Counted from the first letter of the stretch, positions 13,840 to 26,600 are shown. The stretch: 64,000 bases of DNA from Progne subis subis (GCA_022316685.1 JAKJHU010000056.1:2409872-2473871); one strand, 5' to 3'. Numbers and translations are program-made. Notes: generated from the sequence alone by a model not told the origin.

Positions 13840-14480
13840 GCCCATGGCACGGTTTTCGGGGTGGCCAGTGCTCTGCACCCAGTTAGCAGCAATGCTGTGT
13901 GCACGCAGTGAGCATTTAGGGGATGGAAGGAGCCTTCAAGGTGCGCAAAGCCAAAGCGTGTCCAAGTGCGAGCGAGGGAAGGCTCAGGGTGGAGAAAAGC
14001 CATCTGGCACCCTCTAGTGTGACACTCTGAGAAAAGCTCGTCCCTCCGCACCCAGCGCTGTTTTCAGCAGCTTCTTTCCTCACCCCCACACCGACCACCC
14101 GTACCCGCCGGCTCCGTCTCATCAACCCCCTTTAATTACCATCCACTGTAGCAAGACAGGAAACTCATTAGTGCGAGCGGCATCTCCTCGTGATGAGCCT
14201 GTCGTGTCCCAAGACATCCAGTGCGTGTGAGCACGATCCGAAGGAGATGCACAGCCCAGAGAGGCTTTAAATGAGGTTTTCAAAGCTTTGGGGACCTGGT
14301 GTGGCTGAGAGTAAAGAAGTGCCGATGCCAGGGCATCAGGGCGACCATCACTCGCGGCACCACATGTGCAGGGTCAGGCATCACAACAGCCGAGTCCCAG
14401 GGCACGTGCTGGGAAATTAAACATGTTGCTGTTGGACAGCATTAAGCTGGGAGACAGCAGATTCAGCTGACTGTGTGACG
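13840..14480. promoter_or_regulatory. CpG-enriched patch (weak island)
   Basis: By eye there are roughly 27 CpG dinucleotides across 13900-14480, clustered in stretches such as ACCCGCCGGCTCCGTC and GTGCGAGCGGCATC, against very few in neighbouring kilobases. It is not GC-rich enough to be a classic housekeeping island and no exon was recognised next to it. It could be a promoter of a noncoding RNA or a distal regulatory element. Confidence 0.3.
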
Positions 14481-15283
14481 TCTGGGGTGGGACATTTGTA
14501 TTAGGAGAGTCTAAATTAATAAAACAAAACTGCCAAGGACGGGCCAGGGTGTCCCAGTCCAGCCTGTACCCAGCAGTGTAGGGACAGCTACAGCCACCCA
14601 AGCACATTTCACTTTTTACGATTTGGCTCTCAAGTCACTGGAAGAAAAACAACTTTCTTCCATTCCTCATCACCTTCACCGTCCTCCAGTGAACTTTTGG
14701 GTAATGCATGCTGTGTCATCAGAGCAGCATTGCTCCATGAATGGTAAACAGGCACCCATTACTTCTCAGGATGACGGTTCCCAAGCAAGGAACCAACAAA
14801 AAGCACAGGCAAGAGGAGATAAAACACCCCAACCCAGAGAGCACCATCCCCTCCCAGGCACTGGGACCACCTCCAAAACACTCCTGAACAAAACATCCTT
14901 CTCTCCCAGGGCTTTGAAAGCAGAAGGGTTTTGGGGTCAGGCCATGTGGCAATGGGACAGTGGTTGGTGGCCTGATTTTCAGCTCCTGTGATGGTGTAGG
15001 TGGGATGTAGGTCTCAGGAGCAACTGCAGCCATCAGAGACAGGACAGGGCCAAGTCCCAAAAGGCCATATGAGTGGTACTGCAACTATGTTAATGTGAGT
15101 GTCCCTGTTGACCTTGAAGACCTGGCATCTAACCCACATTTGTGCCAGTGAAGGTCATTCCTGCCTGACACATCACTACTGGCATTTTCAGGTGTTGGAG
15201 GTTTCTATGATCTGCATAGAGTCTTGTGTTTGGTGGAGAGCCAGCTTGTCACCTCAAAACAGTCCTGTATCCTCATCCCTCTT

Positions 15284-15572
15284 GGAATCATTTAGGTTGG
15301 AAAAGACCTCTAAGATGATCAAGCCTAATCCTCAACCCAGCACCACCAGTTCCACCACTAAACCATGTCCCTCAGTGCCACACCTACATATCTTTTAAAT
15401 CCCTCCCGGGATGGTGACTCCACCACTGCCCTGGGCAGCCTTTTCCAGTTCCTGGCAGCCCTTTCAGTGAAGAAAGTTTTACCAATATCAAATCTAAACC
15501 TCCCCAGGCTAAATTTCACAACATTTCCTCTGGTACTCTCAAAGAGACCAGCCCTCACCTCTCTACAAGCTC
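15284..15572 (-). mobile_element. CR1 LINE 3' fragment
   Basis: The plus strand shows the reverse complement of a CR1 3' end: GGAATCATTTAGGTTGGAA, then AAGACCTCTAAGATGATCAA, then CACCACTAAACCATGTCCCT and CCACTGCCCTGGGCAGCC. The element therefore points left, with its 3' terminus at 15284. It is among the least diverged CR1 copies in the window and lacks long octamer arrays. The 5' limit near 15572 is approximate, where similarity fades after an AGAGACCAGCCCTCACCTC segment. Confidence 0.93.
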
Positions 15573-16954
15573 ATGCTCTTCCTTGTCCTGTTAGTCCAAC
15601 ACCAAGGACTCTGCTTGGATAAGGGAAAACCAGGGCCATGTGTCTCCTGCACCTCTTGCATCCTCACTGCCCTCCTGCGTGTCCTGTGCTCCTCTGAACC
15701 AGGAGGATATTTCCCATGCTGTCAGTAATGCAAGGCATGGATCTGGCTCAGCTCTGGGTAAAACTGGATCAAATTTTACAAAACTCATCTCACAAGCAAG
15801 TTCATCTCCTATAAATAAACACAAAACCTGGAACATTTGCCTGGCCCCTGAAACAAAAGTAATTTTGCTACATGGCTTAAAGGTTTATTGCTAATTAGTG
15901 TAAGGGAGGCAGAAACACAAAAGCACAGGCTGAGCCAGGATCTGTGCATGCTCTCACAGGCAGATTGGCCAGTGTACCCCCTTAATAACCTTTAAAATGC
16001 CTCTTGACTGTCATGCTAAATTGCATGGCTATTTAATCATGTGGACACATGTTCACAAAGACCATCCATGGGACAGACTGATCTCAGCTGATCAACATAT
16101 TTTAAAGAGTGACTTTTTTTCCCCCTTAGACTATTACTTTAAAACCAGTGACTCACCAAAAACGAGTACACTGAAATCAGCGAGCTAAAGGTATCAGAGG
16201 TGACTTGAGCCACGTTTGAGGCTTCAAAGTTATCACCAGATCACCAGCCCTCATCAGAAGCAGCAAATTTTTTTGGAGGCAGGGCAGGATGACAAACATT
16301 AAAGCAACTCCCTTACACTAGCCCTTCCACTTGCAAACCACAGCTCCCTTGACATGTGTGATGCTTGAATCTTTCTGGGCAACCACAGAAAAATACAGTC
16401 TTGACATAGAAACCTGACAGAAGCAATGTTTCAGAGGACGTCACTTTTGAAAGAGGGTTTGGTTGCTCTGTATCCTGCGAGCCACAGCAAACACCTAGAG
16501 AAGAGCAGCAAACAAACAACTCAGTGTGTAAAGTTGGATTGTATTTTCTAATTGTGCACTTAGGTCACAGAAGGAAGAGAAAATGGGGCCCAAACCTGAT
16601 ACTTGATCTACATTAGTGCAACGTCACAGTGATGCACACCCACAGCTGTTCAGTGGTACTGCAGTAGGATAACTAATACAGTGAGACCCAGAGCAAATGG
16701 GACATCTTTCATCTTTCTTTTCATCCAAAAGTTTTGAATAAGAGCCATTAAAGGAAGGCTGGAGGGCAGGCCTTTGCTCAAGGTCAATCAACACATCTCC
16801 CCCGTGGAAATTGCATCTCACAAGGGCTTGGCCACAGGACCTCAGGAAGGGGACAAGGGGCTGTGCTGGTGAGAGCAGAGTGAAATCAGTGATGATGAGA
16901 GAAAAGTCAGAGCTGTTGAAACACTGAGGAGTTGGAACCAGTGAATGGAATGGA
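15573..16954. other. Intergenic, nothing recognised
   Basis: Unique sequence between the CR1 at 15.3 kb and the minisatellite. No gene, RNA or repeat was recognised. Confidence 0.6.
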
Positions 16955-17126
16955 AAGAGGAGAGGGAGAGGAGAGGGAGAGGAGGGGGAGAGGAGAGGGA
17001 GAGGAGAGGGAGAGGAGAGGGAGAGGAGAGGGAGAGGAGAGGGAGAGGAGAGGGAGAGGAGAGGGAGAGGAGAGGGAGAGGAGAGGGAGAGGAGAGGGAG
17101 AGGAGAGGGAGAGGAGAGGGAGAGGA
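16955..17126. repeat. 12-bp purine minisatellite, about 14 copies
   Basis: A tandem array of the 12-base unit GAGAGGGAGAGG spans about 172 bases, nearly perfect apart from one A-to-G change near 16984. One strand is pure purine, so the array can in principle form triplex or G-rich structures. Because 12 is a multiple of three, the array stays open in several frames and creates artificial ORFs of up to 194 codons that should not be annotated as genes. It ends five bases from the CR1 3' end at 17131. Confidence 0.97.
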
Positions 17127-17130
17127 ATGA

Positions 17131-17770
17131 AGAATAGACTGTTTCAGTTGGAAAGGACATACAATGACCACTCCATCTGACTTCCTGACCAGTTCAGGGC
17201 TAACCATGGTACAGCCTGGTACTAAGGCACTTCCCAAAATCCTCTTAAACACTAACAGACTTGGAGCATGGACTAAATCTCTGGAAAGCCTGTTCCAGTG
17301 TTTGACCAAACTCTCAGTGAAGAAATGCTTTGCAATATTCCATCTAACCTCCTCCAGTGCAGTTTTCAACCATTCCCACACAATCACTGGATCCCATGGA
17401 GAAGAGCTCAGTGCCTCACTCCCCACTTCCCCTCCTCAGGAAGCTGTAGACAGCAATGGGGTCACCCCTCAGCCTCCTTTTCTCTGAACAGGACAAACAC
17501 AAACCCACAGCAGGCTCCTCACAGGACATTCCCTCCTCTGCTTTGGTGATCTCCTCCAGACATATTCAAAGACCTTCACAACCTTCTTAAATTGCAGGGC
17601 CCAGAACTGCCCACAGTGCTCCAGGTGAGGCCACACCAACACTGAATAGAACAGGACAATCACCTCTTCTGTACAGCTGGTCCTGCTGTGTTTGAGGCAC
17701 CACAGAATGGATTTTGTCTTCTCAGCTGTCCAGGCTCACTTCTGACTCATCGCCCACTACCGAGCAGCAT
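17131..17770 (-). mobile_element. CR1 LINE 3' fragment abutting a minisatellite
   Basis: A minus-strand CR1 copy of about 640 bases. On the plus strand it reads TTTCAGTTGGAAAGGACATA, then TGTTCCAGTGTTTGACCA, CTGGATCCCATGGAGAAG-like sequence, and further inside GCCCAGAACTGCCCACAG and CTCCAGGTGAGGCCACACC, a very typical internal CR1 stretch. The 3' end (left) lacks the usual ATTCTATG octamers; instead a 12-bp purine minisatellite begins within a few bases. The right limit is approximate. Confidence 0.92.
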
Positions 17771-18091
17771 CTCACTGTCCCCACATCTCAGCTGGGAAAA
17801 AGAGGAATGCTCAAGCAATGGCACTTATCTGTGTTTGTGCCTTTAGGGAAAAAGCTTTAAACACAGCACGTTATTTCTTGATTCCAATTACTAAAACAGA
17901 GATAGATTTTTTTTTCTCAATTTCCCTATTATCTTATTCTTCCTGCTTTTTCTTTAGCCATTACTTAGTTCAAGCTCAAACTCACTGTTAAGTGTACTCC
18001 CATCAATGCTGGTCAACAAAGCATTTAGGCACGTGCTTAACTCAAAGCAGATAACTAAGGCACATTCAGCAAAACTCACCCATACACATCA

Positions 18092-18139
<48 letters not shown>

Positions 18140-20898
18140 CCCCTGAAAGGGGCCCTCTGTCATTTTAAAAGCTGTATTTCTTTTCAGCACAAAGTACCAC
18201 AGCCACGAAAATCAATCCACTCTGCTCCATCAGTGTGCATCTGTTACTCAGCTCCCAGCATGGGGAAAAGCAGAGGCACACACTGAAAACACTCACCCAG
18301 TCCCTTTCCTTTAAGAACAGCCAAGAGTAAAAAGATGCATAATTTAGCAGAACGGTTTTATTTGTGTATCAAGTTATTTTAAACGTCAGCTGAGGTTACA
18401 CTCTTGTCTTCAGTTGCTGCTGGGTGTTGCTTCAAAGTCATTCTGAGTCACTGCTCTCCATCTTCATCTGCTGATGGGCCCCCAGGTAGTGATGGAAACA
18501 TAACTTCCCTTGACATGGATGACCTCCAATAAAGGAGTGACTTCCCTTCTGACACGCTGATTAGAATGAACGAGGGGAGGCGGAAGGGAAGAGGAAGGTG
18601 ACTGTAGCTCTTGAAAAGCAAAGACAACGGGCTACATCCTGTTCCCTGACTCTGTGCCATCAGATTCACTGCAAGTTATTTGCAAAACGGCAAGAAACTC
18701 ATTAGATTGCTGCTAGGACTATTGATGGAAATGCAAATCTTTACCTACAGGACCTTACTCCACAGCAAATTAACAGCAGGCTGGGGGAAACAAAAAATCT
18801 GTAGTCTCAGGGCTGGGAGTCTGTCAGAACGAAGCATAATCTCTGTTTTTCAGATACCAGTCCAAAAAAAAAAGACAAGGTCTAACTTAAATCAGATTTT
18901 CCATTAGTTGCATCAACCTTGACTTAAAAAAAGTGCTTCCATGTTTCCAGGAGCCTGAAAAAGGTGAGGATCAGAGCCTGAGAGGTCCATAAATTGTCCT
19001 GGCACAATATGAAAGGCTGTGCTCAGAGAGACACAGCCTGGCTGGCAATTTACAAGACCAAGGGAAGTCTCCTCCAGAGTCAAATTTTGTTCTGGCTTGA
19101 CACAAGATTTACCCGAGCCTGAACACAAAAGCTAAAGCTTAAGGCATCACTTTAATTCTTTCCATTATCTTCCATAGTCTTTGGATTAGGCTCCTTATAG
19201 TGAATTCAGCTGTGGCTGCCCAACATGATACCCCAAGAGTTCATCTAAATGAAAAATCAGGTAGAAGGTTTTCAGAAAAATTCTGCCTCCGTCTTCCCAG
19301 GGATCCTACTGAGATGGTGACTGAGCTTTTCCATTGTTCCCAGTAAGGCTACCTGCAACAGGATCTCACGGCCAGGGGCTTCAGCTCTCTAAGAAAGAGC
19401 GTGAACACCCCCCACCTCGACCCCTCAGTAGGGCCTGCACTCACTTTCACAAGCTCATTTTCCACAGAGAACCAAACATTGTCTTTTACACCAATAAAAA
19501 GCTGAATTCAGCACTCTTTCCATAAAACGGATCGTGAACCCTTAACACCACTTGCCTCTCCTTGGAATAATAAATTATGAGGACAAATGGCAGAATCATT
19601 ATCAGTTTCAATATCCAGTCATAAATAGTCTTGTAAGAACACTCAAATGATGGTGTTTTATTGCATTAGATATCACTTGCCATTAATTACAGCATGAAAC
19701 TTTTGTACTTTGATGAAAAGCATTTTAGCCAGCTCAGTTATAAATTTAAAACAGTCTTAAAACAAAAGTCACCCCAAGTTGTGGTGTGGGGGGTTTTTTT
19801 GATTGTTTGTTTGTTTTAATCTATAGATCTGAACACAAAATAACATTTTTTTTCTTGGAACGACACAAAAGACAGGTTTTATAAAAGCTATTTTATCACC
19901 CATTCATTCAGCTTCAGTGCTTACAGCAAACTTACAGTACCCATGACTATGCTTTACAATAACATTTTTGGCAGCCAGATTTCACTGCTACAGGTACTTC
20001 ATAGTTCATTTGGTTTAGTGGGGATTTTCTTCCTAATGATCAAGTGGTGTCGTGAATCAACGTGATCCAGTTTACATTTCTTCCCTGTTTCTTTTGTTTG
20101 GATCATTTCTCCCTCCTTCTGTTGCCATAACCCACCACAGAGGACAGAATCACAGCTGGCTGCAGAGCAAGCCTGGCACCAACAGCAGGTGCTGGGTCAG
20201 TCCCCAGAAAGTCTGGGATACACACAGAAGCTCACAGAGAGAGAAAAATCTCACAACTTCAGCCTAAGAGCTTAATTTTCAAGCAATTGTGGGCTCTGTC
20301 TTCAAATTTCCAGTTCAGAGGGATTCAGGCTAAAGCAATTTACGTTGCTGCTCCATGGCATTGATCACAATTTGCATTTGTTTGCAAAAGGGATTAAAGG
20401 GATTATCCCAACTCCACTCTGGGCATGGCAACCTTGCAGCCACCACAGCCAAATTCCCCAGAGACCAGAATTCAGAGCTTCTGCTCAGGGGAACAACAGT
20501 TTATCTATTGTAACAACACCTCTGAATTCAAACAACCATACATGAATGCACAGTCCCAAATCCAGATGCACTGCAGCAATTGTACTGGATCCCATCAATT
20601 TCTCAGTAAGACATGGAGAGGACACTTTGTTTTCCTTGCCCAGCCCTCTAGGAGGAATTATGGGTTGCCCAGTATTTAAATTATTCTCATGAGACCTGGG
20701 AGACCAAGGTGTGGCTCTTGTCCTGCCAGAGGTTCCCATTTTGCCTAGGGACACAGGAAAAACACACAGTTTTCAAGTATGATGGAAATCTGCTCAAGCT
20801 TAAGAGAGCTAAGCTTAGGAGTCAAAATCCTGTGAGAGTCAATGGAGATCAGGTCCCTGCATTCCACAGTGACTTCTTACCCTTCCCATGCCTGGAAA
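17771..20898. other. Intergenic, nothing recognised except poly(T)
   Basis: Contains the 45-base T run and a GGGGGGTTTTTTT-type low-complexity tract near 19790. I see no exon, RNA gene or transposon. Confidence 0.6.
18095..18139. repeat. 45-base T homopolymer
   Basis: An uninterrupted run of 45 T residues, the longest homopolymer in the window. On the minus strand it would be a 45-base A tail, but the sequence immediately 5' of it on that strand (GAGGGCCCCTTTCAGGGG) has no poly(A) signal or recognisable retrogene. The exact length may be a sequencing approximation. Confidence 0.95.
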
Positions 20899-21450
20899 TG
20901 GTCCCCAAGGAGATTTGCTCTGTGACCTTCATGGAGACAGAGGTGAAGCTGACCAGTCTGCAGTTCTCTTAGGCCCTCCTTGCTTGAGGATGACATCGAC
21001 ATCAGCCTCTCCCCAGTCACTGGGGACCTTCCATAATCACCCCCACCTTTCAGAGATCACGTTGAGCAGTCTTGCAATGGCATCAACCATCAACCTCAGC
21101 ACCCCTAAACACATCCCACCTGGTCCCATGCACCTGTGTACGCCCATTTTGCTTCACCAGTCCCTAAATTGGTCCTCCCCTATTGCAGGTAGCACCTGCC
21201 TCTCCTAAATCCTGCTACTAGGCATGAAAATGGAGAGATTTGATAGCAGACCTTGCCAGTAATGACAAAGGCAAAGAGCAGCATTCCCCATGCCCTTTGT
21301 CACTAGGTTGGCCAACATATTCAGCAGCAAATCAGCATGTTTCCATTTTCCCTTTCCTGGTGATTTGCTAATAGAAATCCTTATTCCTGCCCTTCACAGC
21401 CTCACCAGTTTCATCTCACTTTTGGCTTTTTGAATTTCATCCATGTTAGA
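20899..21450 (-). mobile_element. CR1 LINE internal fragment (ORF2, reverse transcriptase region)
   Basis: This is an internal CR1 piece with no 3' end. The minus strand at about 20900-20970 translates to ENCRLVSFTSVSMKVTEQIS, a decayed version of the NYRPVSLTSVPGK motif at the start of the CR1 reverse transcriptase palm region. Upstream on the element (rising coordinates) the sequence resembles the region that links the endonuclease and reverse transcriptase domains of ORF2. Stops and frameshifts interrupt it, so it makes no protein. The ends are approximate. Confidence 0.8.
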
Positions 21451-23561
21451 GCATATCTGAGATCTGAGGACAAGTGACATTGGCCAAGACTCATCAGCAC
21501 CTGTAAAAACAGATGTCATTGTCGCAACTTGACTGTTTCTTGAAAGGGTGACCATTTGCTTTTTGACACAAAAGTGAGAAATTGAAGAAAAACAGCCTAA
21601 CTGCTCATTTAAGGCAGCCTGTTCTTTCCCTTCTGTTTAGCCAGTTAAAACCTCATTTGACAATCTGAGAGTTTAGCTCCCAGTGCTCTTGCTTAAAATA
21701 TAACAGATGGCCTCTAATAAGTAAATTGAAAAGTGCAAATAAGGTTAAAACAATTTTTCTTTATTGAATATCATTAACTTCAAGGCTGTCCACTTTAAAA
21801 TGCTAATTCAACCTCACTTCCTTTTACAGGGTTCTAGTGAAGAAAGATTGCCTTGGGGTAAATTCCTCTTATTTGTAGAGGACCAGCCCAGCAAATTGAT
21901 AGCAAACTTTTACATGTCCCAAGATTAAGAAGTAGAGGTGAAAACTTTCCATTATTTGTCCCTTTCTTACTTGTTCCTTTGCACAATCCAAACACAGTCA
22001 AGAAGGAGGAGGTCAAGTGTGAAACCATTCTCTGTCCACACAGCAAACAACAGCTTCTCTAAAGGTCACTATTTATCCAAACCAGTTTTCACACAGAATT
22101 TTTAACACCTTGTTTCCACCCTACAGCATGTTGGGCTGCAGGTGTGGGACTCTGTATTCCTGGCACCACTCAAAGAGTACAAGAGGTCCTTAAGAGCCTT
22201 GCCCCCACCTTGCTCTTCATTTCCAGTGCCAATTTATTCACAATCAATATGTGTCACTTGCTCATGTGCCAACACTGTTCTTTGGCTTGAGGAGCTTTCT
22301 CCAGCCCCAACCTGAAGGATTTTTACTGGATAACCAGCAAATAATTTTTACTGAATAACCCAACTTCTTTGTGCTTCTGGCAAAGCAAGTCAGCCTCCTC
22401 TCTTAGGACAGCCCTTCTGTTCCCCTGCTCAAGGTACCAGCCCCTCCTTCACCTGTTCCAGTTTTAATTCTGCTTTCTTCAGCACAAGACAGCAGATCTG
22501 GCTAGGTCTTACCAAGTTCTCATTGCATGAGGCAATGCTCCATCTCAGCTGGAAAGGCACACCGGTAAAGTCCAGGATAACATTCACCTTCTTCTTGGCA
22601 AGGTCACACTCACAGTTTTTAGTCATCATGTAAAACAACTAGTATGTTTTTTACCTTTCACCACCTCTACTCCTGCTGAAGGTTGAGTTTCCAGCCTAAG
22701 GCAGATCCAAGAAGCACCACGACTCAGCCACCAAAGAGAGCCTCGTGTCCAGCTGATGCAAAGCAGCCAACTTTTGGGACAACAGCCTCAAGAAGACAGC
22801 CTGACACTGTGAGCACTGGGTGCTTCCCCTGCCTGGTGGATTTGACCCCAGGTGCCAGTTTGCAGTCCACCTTTGACATACTGCAAGAAGCTCAGGAAGG
22901 GAGAAGTTTCCATGTCTGCTGCAAACCTGAGCTGCTGTAGAGGAGAAAGTCAGGAGGCATCAGGCCAGAGAAAAGAGAGCCTCTGAGTTCCTGGGTCCCC
23001 TCACCAAGAATTCCTGAGTCCAGATGAATTTTTCCCCGCCCTTCTAAGCATTGTCCTTCTAAGCAGTCATCTCAGCAAGTTAATTTCCTTTGTCATTTAA
23101 AGATTCAGAGTATAAATTACAAAATGCAGAACTTGATACAAACTGCCCGCCCAGTCTCACCTCAGTGATTTCTCATCCAGACAATCTGGCTGAACATTAG
23201 CATCCTTCACTTCAAACTACTCATACTGTAGATAATCCAACACTGCCTGTCCAGCAAACCTGAGTTACAACAAAGTCTCTGGGCAAAGAAGAAAGGGAAA
23301 AGAGCCTCTTGACATTTACTCTGGTCTTTCTGGGTAGCCCTTTGTCCCACAGAGGCTCCTCTTTCTAGCTGTGGAAGCCCATGAGCAAGAAGGGTTGACA
23401 ACAGGCAGGGGCAGTTGTAGAAACACTTGTTTAACTGGTCCATTTATAAATCATGCCAAAACCACACACGACACAGATCAAAACAAAAAACCTATATTCA
23501 CTGGACAAACAGCAAAGCCAGTCTGTGCTGAAAGGTTTTTGCGAGAGTCTGCCAAATACAG
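21451..23561. other. Intergenic, nothing recognised
   Basis: Unique-looking sequence right of the CR1 ORF2 fragment. The first part may include more eroded CR1 sequence, but I cannot show it. Confidence 0.55.
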
Positions 23562-23641
23562 AAACACAGAATGGTTTGGATAGAAGGGACTTAAGATCAT
23601 CTAGTTCCCATCCCCCTGCCATGGGCAGGGACACCTTCCAC
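23562..23641 (-). mobile_element. Short CR1 3'-end fragment
   Basis: Eighty bases match the reversed 3' end of CR1 closely: ACACAGAATGGTTTGGATAG, GGGACTTAAGATCATCTAGT, then CCCTGCCATGGGCAGGGACA. This is a severely 5'-truncated insertion of a relatively young subfamily, with its 3' end at the left. Confidence 0.9.
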
Positions 23642-26600
23642 AAATGAAAAATAACAGCTGTATTTTCTGAGCCAAGAATCACTCTGAGGAAAATAAAGCA
23701 CTTTCACAGCAAGGGAGGGCTTCAAATGCAGGTTATTTGCTTATTCATTCAGCTGAACTCTGACTAAATCACATATTGGATTGGATTAGCTGCATTCAAT
23801 GTTTTCTCTTTCCTCTGCTTGAGTAGGTGTTCCTTCTAAGGGACAACAGTTGTGGGGACCCAAATAATTTAACTGAGAAATAGAAATTGGGAAAACATAT
23901 TGTTGCCTTTCAACAACATCTTCCTTGATCAAAAGGGTGTTTCTACTATATGCAACTGTCCTCAAGCAGGGCTGTAACCCAGCAAAGAAATTATTCCAGG
24001 AGTGGCAGGGGAATGTCCCATCCTAACCTACCAAATTGTGACAGCCATGTGAATAGATGATCCTAGGTGTCATAAGCTGTGATAGCAAAGTTGTGTGACT
24101 CCTTTGCCTCTCACTTGATTTCTTCAAGATATTTTATATTAAGATATAAGTCTAAGAAGCAGCTCCATTCCTTCTCCAAGTCCTTCTGTTACACAGCATA
24201 GCTTGGACTGCTTTTTAAGGAGGATTCCATCTTCCAAAACACCAGTATTTATCAGACCTGGGAGACAGTTGAGGTTTCAGGAGGGTAGTGCATACACGTC
24301 AGTCAGGGAGTAAAGAGTGTCCTCGAACAGCAAGTTGAGCAGACCTTTGTTTTCCTGTGCAAAAGCTTGTCTCAGTCTTAAGGGAGCTGACTTTCACTGA
24401 ACCAGGGTTCTGAGCTTGCAGGCATAACAGAAATGCCTGAGAGAGTCCAGCTTGAAGGGATAAACACAAGCAAAGGCATGCAACTAAAGGACTAAAAGAA
24501 TGTAACAAAGCTCTCAGACTGTGCCCCCTGGACACTTCCATGCAGATGTGTGGAGAGGGAGTCCGAGAGGAGTTTGGCAGGTCAGACTCATGGATTTGAC
24601 AGTAAAAACAGAGCAGTCCTGGAACAAGGAAGCTTTCCAGCTGTACAGTGGTAACTGGGGACAAATCTTGTCTCCAAAGCTGAGAAACTTTCAATCAGGT
24701 CTTCAGGCATTTTGGCACAAGAAGAGAAATCGGCTTTTTCTATCCTCTTCTCTACAGCACTGCCCTTTAACGCAGCAGGGAGAAACTGCTCGCTCAGGAG
24801 ATGAATCACCTGATCTGCTGTAGACATCTGCCACAAGGTAAGATGAACAGCCAGAAACTCCTCTCCCTCATGGTCCTCTCCTCTGATGGCTGAAGGAGCC
24901 TTTATGACAGCAGACAGAGATGTCTACACTGGTCAGATGGGTCCCACACCTGGATGACCAGACTCCTGTTTGGCTGATGAGATGCTAAAAGAGGAACAAC
25001 AACCAGATGGATGCATTATAGAGTACTCTGCCAACATATACCAAATAAAAGCATTTGTGTGTCACAAATACCTGTCATCTAAAGCTGTTGGAGCAAGAAA
25101 CATCGCACACAATTAATAATATCCCCAAAGTAGTCAGGCTGGTGATTGAACATCATGTCTAATGGGCTAATGGGCGGGCTGACACATCAGTGGGTGAGGT
25201 AACTCAGTGAAGGTCTGGAATCAGAGATTGTAGCAGTATCCATAGGCAGTGATAGCTGTTCCTTCACCCTTCCCCTCAGGGTACGTGCTCCAAGAACACT
25301 GAACCAAGTCACTGATTTCCTGCGGTGGTTGAGACATTCCCAGAAGTCTGGGATCACCACAGGAACATTCTTTTTTGTCAAGGCCAACTTTGAGAAACAC
25401 CAGAGAAGCAGAAGAACAAGAAAAGCAGAATTGCTCTTGGGGCTGGATTTCAGCTAAGTGTCACGTAAGAGAAGCTCTCAGCATCCCTCAGAAGTGGAAA
25501 CAGTCAACAAGATAAATCATCTACAAGAAAAGGTAGTTATCTCTGCAAAAGAGGGAAAAACTAGCTCTAGGGGGAAAAAATAATCTAAAAATATTGCATT
25601 CTGGCAATGTAAGCTGAGATGGCTGAAAGCTAAACCACTTGAACTGACCAACCAAAGAGGCTTGATCCAGACTGCAAAGTATGGAAGGTGAGCAGGGGTT
25701 ACCCAAAGAATTCCTTCAGACTGCTTTTGACTTGCACATCACATAGTGCTTTTGACCTGCACAAAATGAGCTTAAAGTAATAAAGAGGTATGATTATTTG
25801 GTGCAGACATGATTTTATACCAAATTTGCACAGGAGTATAAAATTTCAAGCCACATGGAATCAGGACTACAGTCACCTTCAGAGAAGCTTGTTAGGGAAC
25901 ACACCTCATTGAACAGTGATGCCCTGGTATCAGATGAGTGAATGTTCTGCCTATTTTCTTTTGCCATTTGTTTGGCAATTTCAGCCCATTTTAACATGAG
26001 GGTCAAGATTTCACCAAAACCAAAATCGGAGAGGTTACATGAAAAATCATCAGCCGAGGAGAAGAAAAATCAAAAAAATCCCTTTCTCCTAAGGACGAGG
26101 TTCTAAACTGGCCTCACATTCATAACACCAAGATCAGACAGTTTAGTTCTCTAAAATGTTGGTCTTTTTCCCCCTCAGCCCTGAACCTGCATGCAGCAGT
26201 CTGGGGACCAAGGTAATAGAAACGAGGATAAAAACAAATTATTTGTTCAAAGCCCTGCTTTGAACTTTTTGTGGCTTTAGATACACATCCTTCACTGCAC
26301 TGCTCTGTGATCTGTGGTGGTAGCTCAACTCCAAAGGAAAAGCAAGCTGAAAAACAAAAAGGTCCCCCTGGGATGGCACACGACAGTATTCAGCTCAATT
26401 ACTTATTAAAGCACCGACACAGCATAGGATTTTTTTCAGTACATTACTTATTCAATCAGAGCTCCAACTCTCTCCGACTGATCCCTTAAGAAAAAGCAAA
26501 CATCTTTCCCTGTTTGTTTCCAGCTGCATCACAAAAGACTTTAAAGACTTCAGGCTGTAAAGAAAACTGTTTGTCTTTGGGTTGTTGTACAGCAAGAGCT

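Larger units (their letters stand above)
8617..15283. other. Intergenic, no gene recognised
   Basis: Mostly unique AT-rich sequence. It holds the degenerate repeat at 9121, the CA/TG hairpin at 10838, the G tract at 11993 and the CpG-enriched patch at 13.8-14.5 kb. The region from 10900 to 11220 is quiet, AT-rich and repeat-free, and could be conserved noncoding DNA. No ORF here resembles a known protein. Confidence 0.6.

Noticed and set aside
16842..17426. Open frames of 194 and 178 codons (minus) and 82 codons (plus) rich in SPSPLPLLSLSS or EGEERERRGRG repeats
   Set aside because: They arise from the 12-bp minisatellite, whose period keeps the frame open, joined to antisense CR1 sequence. 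Not a gene.
20140..20165. GACAGAATCACAG as a CR1 3' terminus
   Set aside because: Only about a dozen bases match and the flanks do not continue as CR1.
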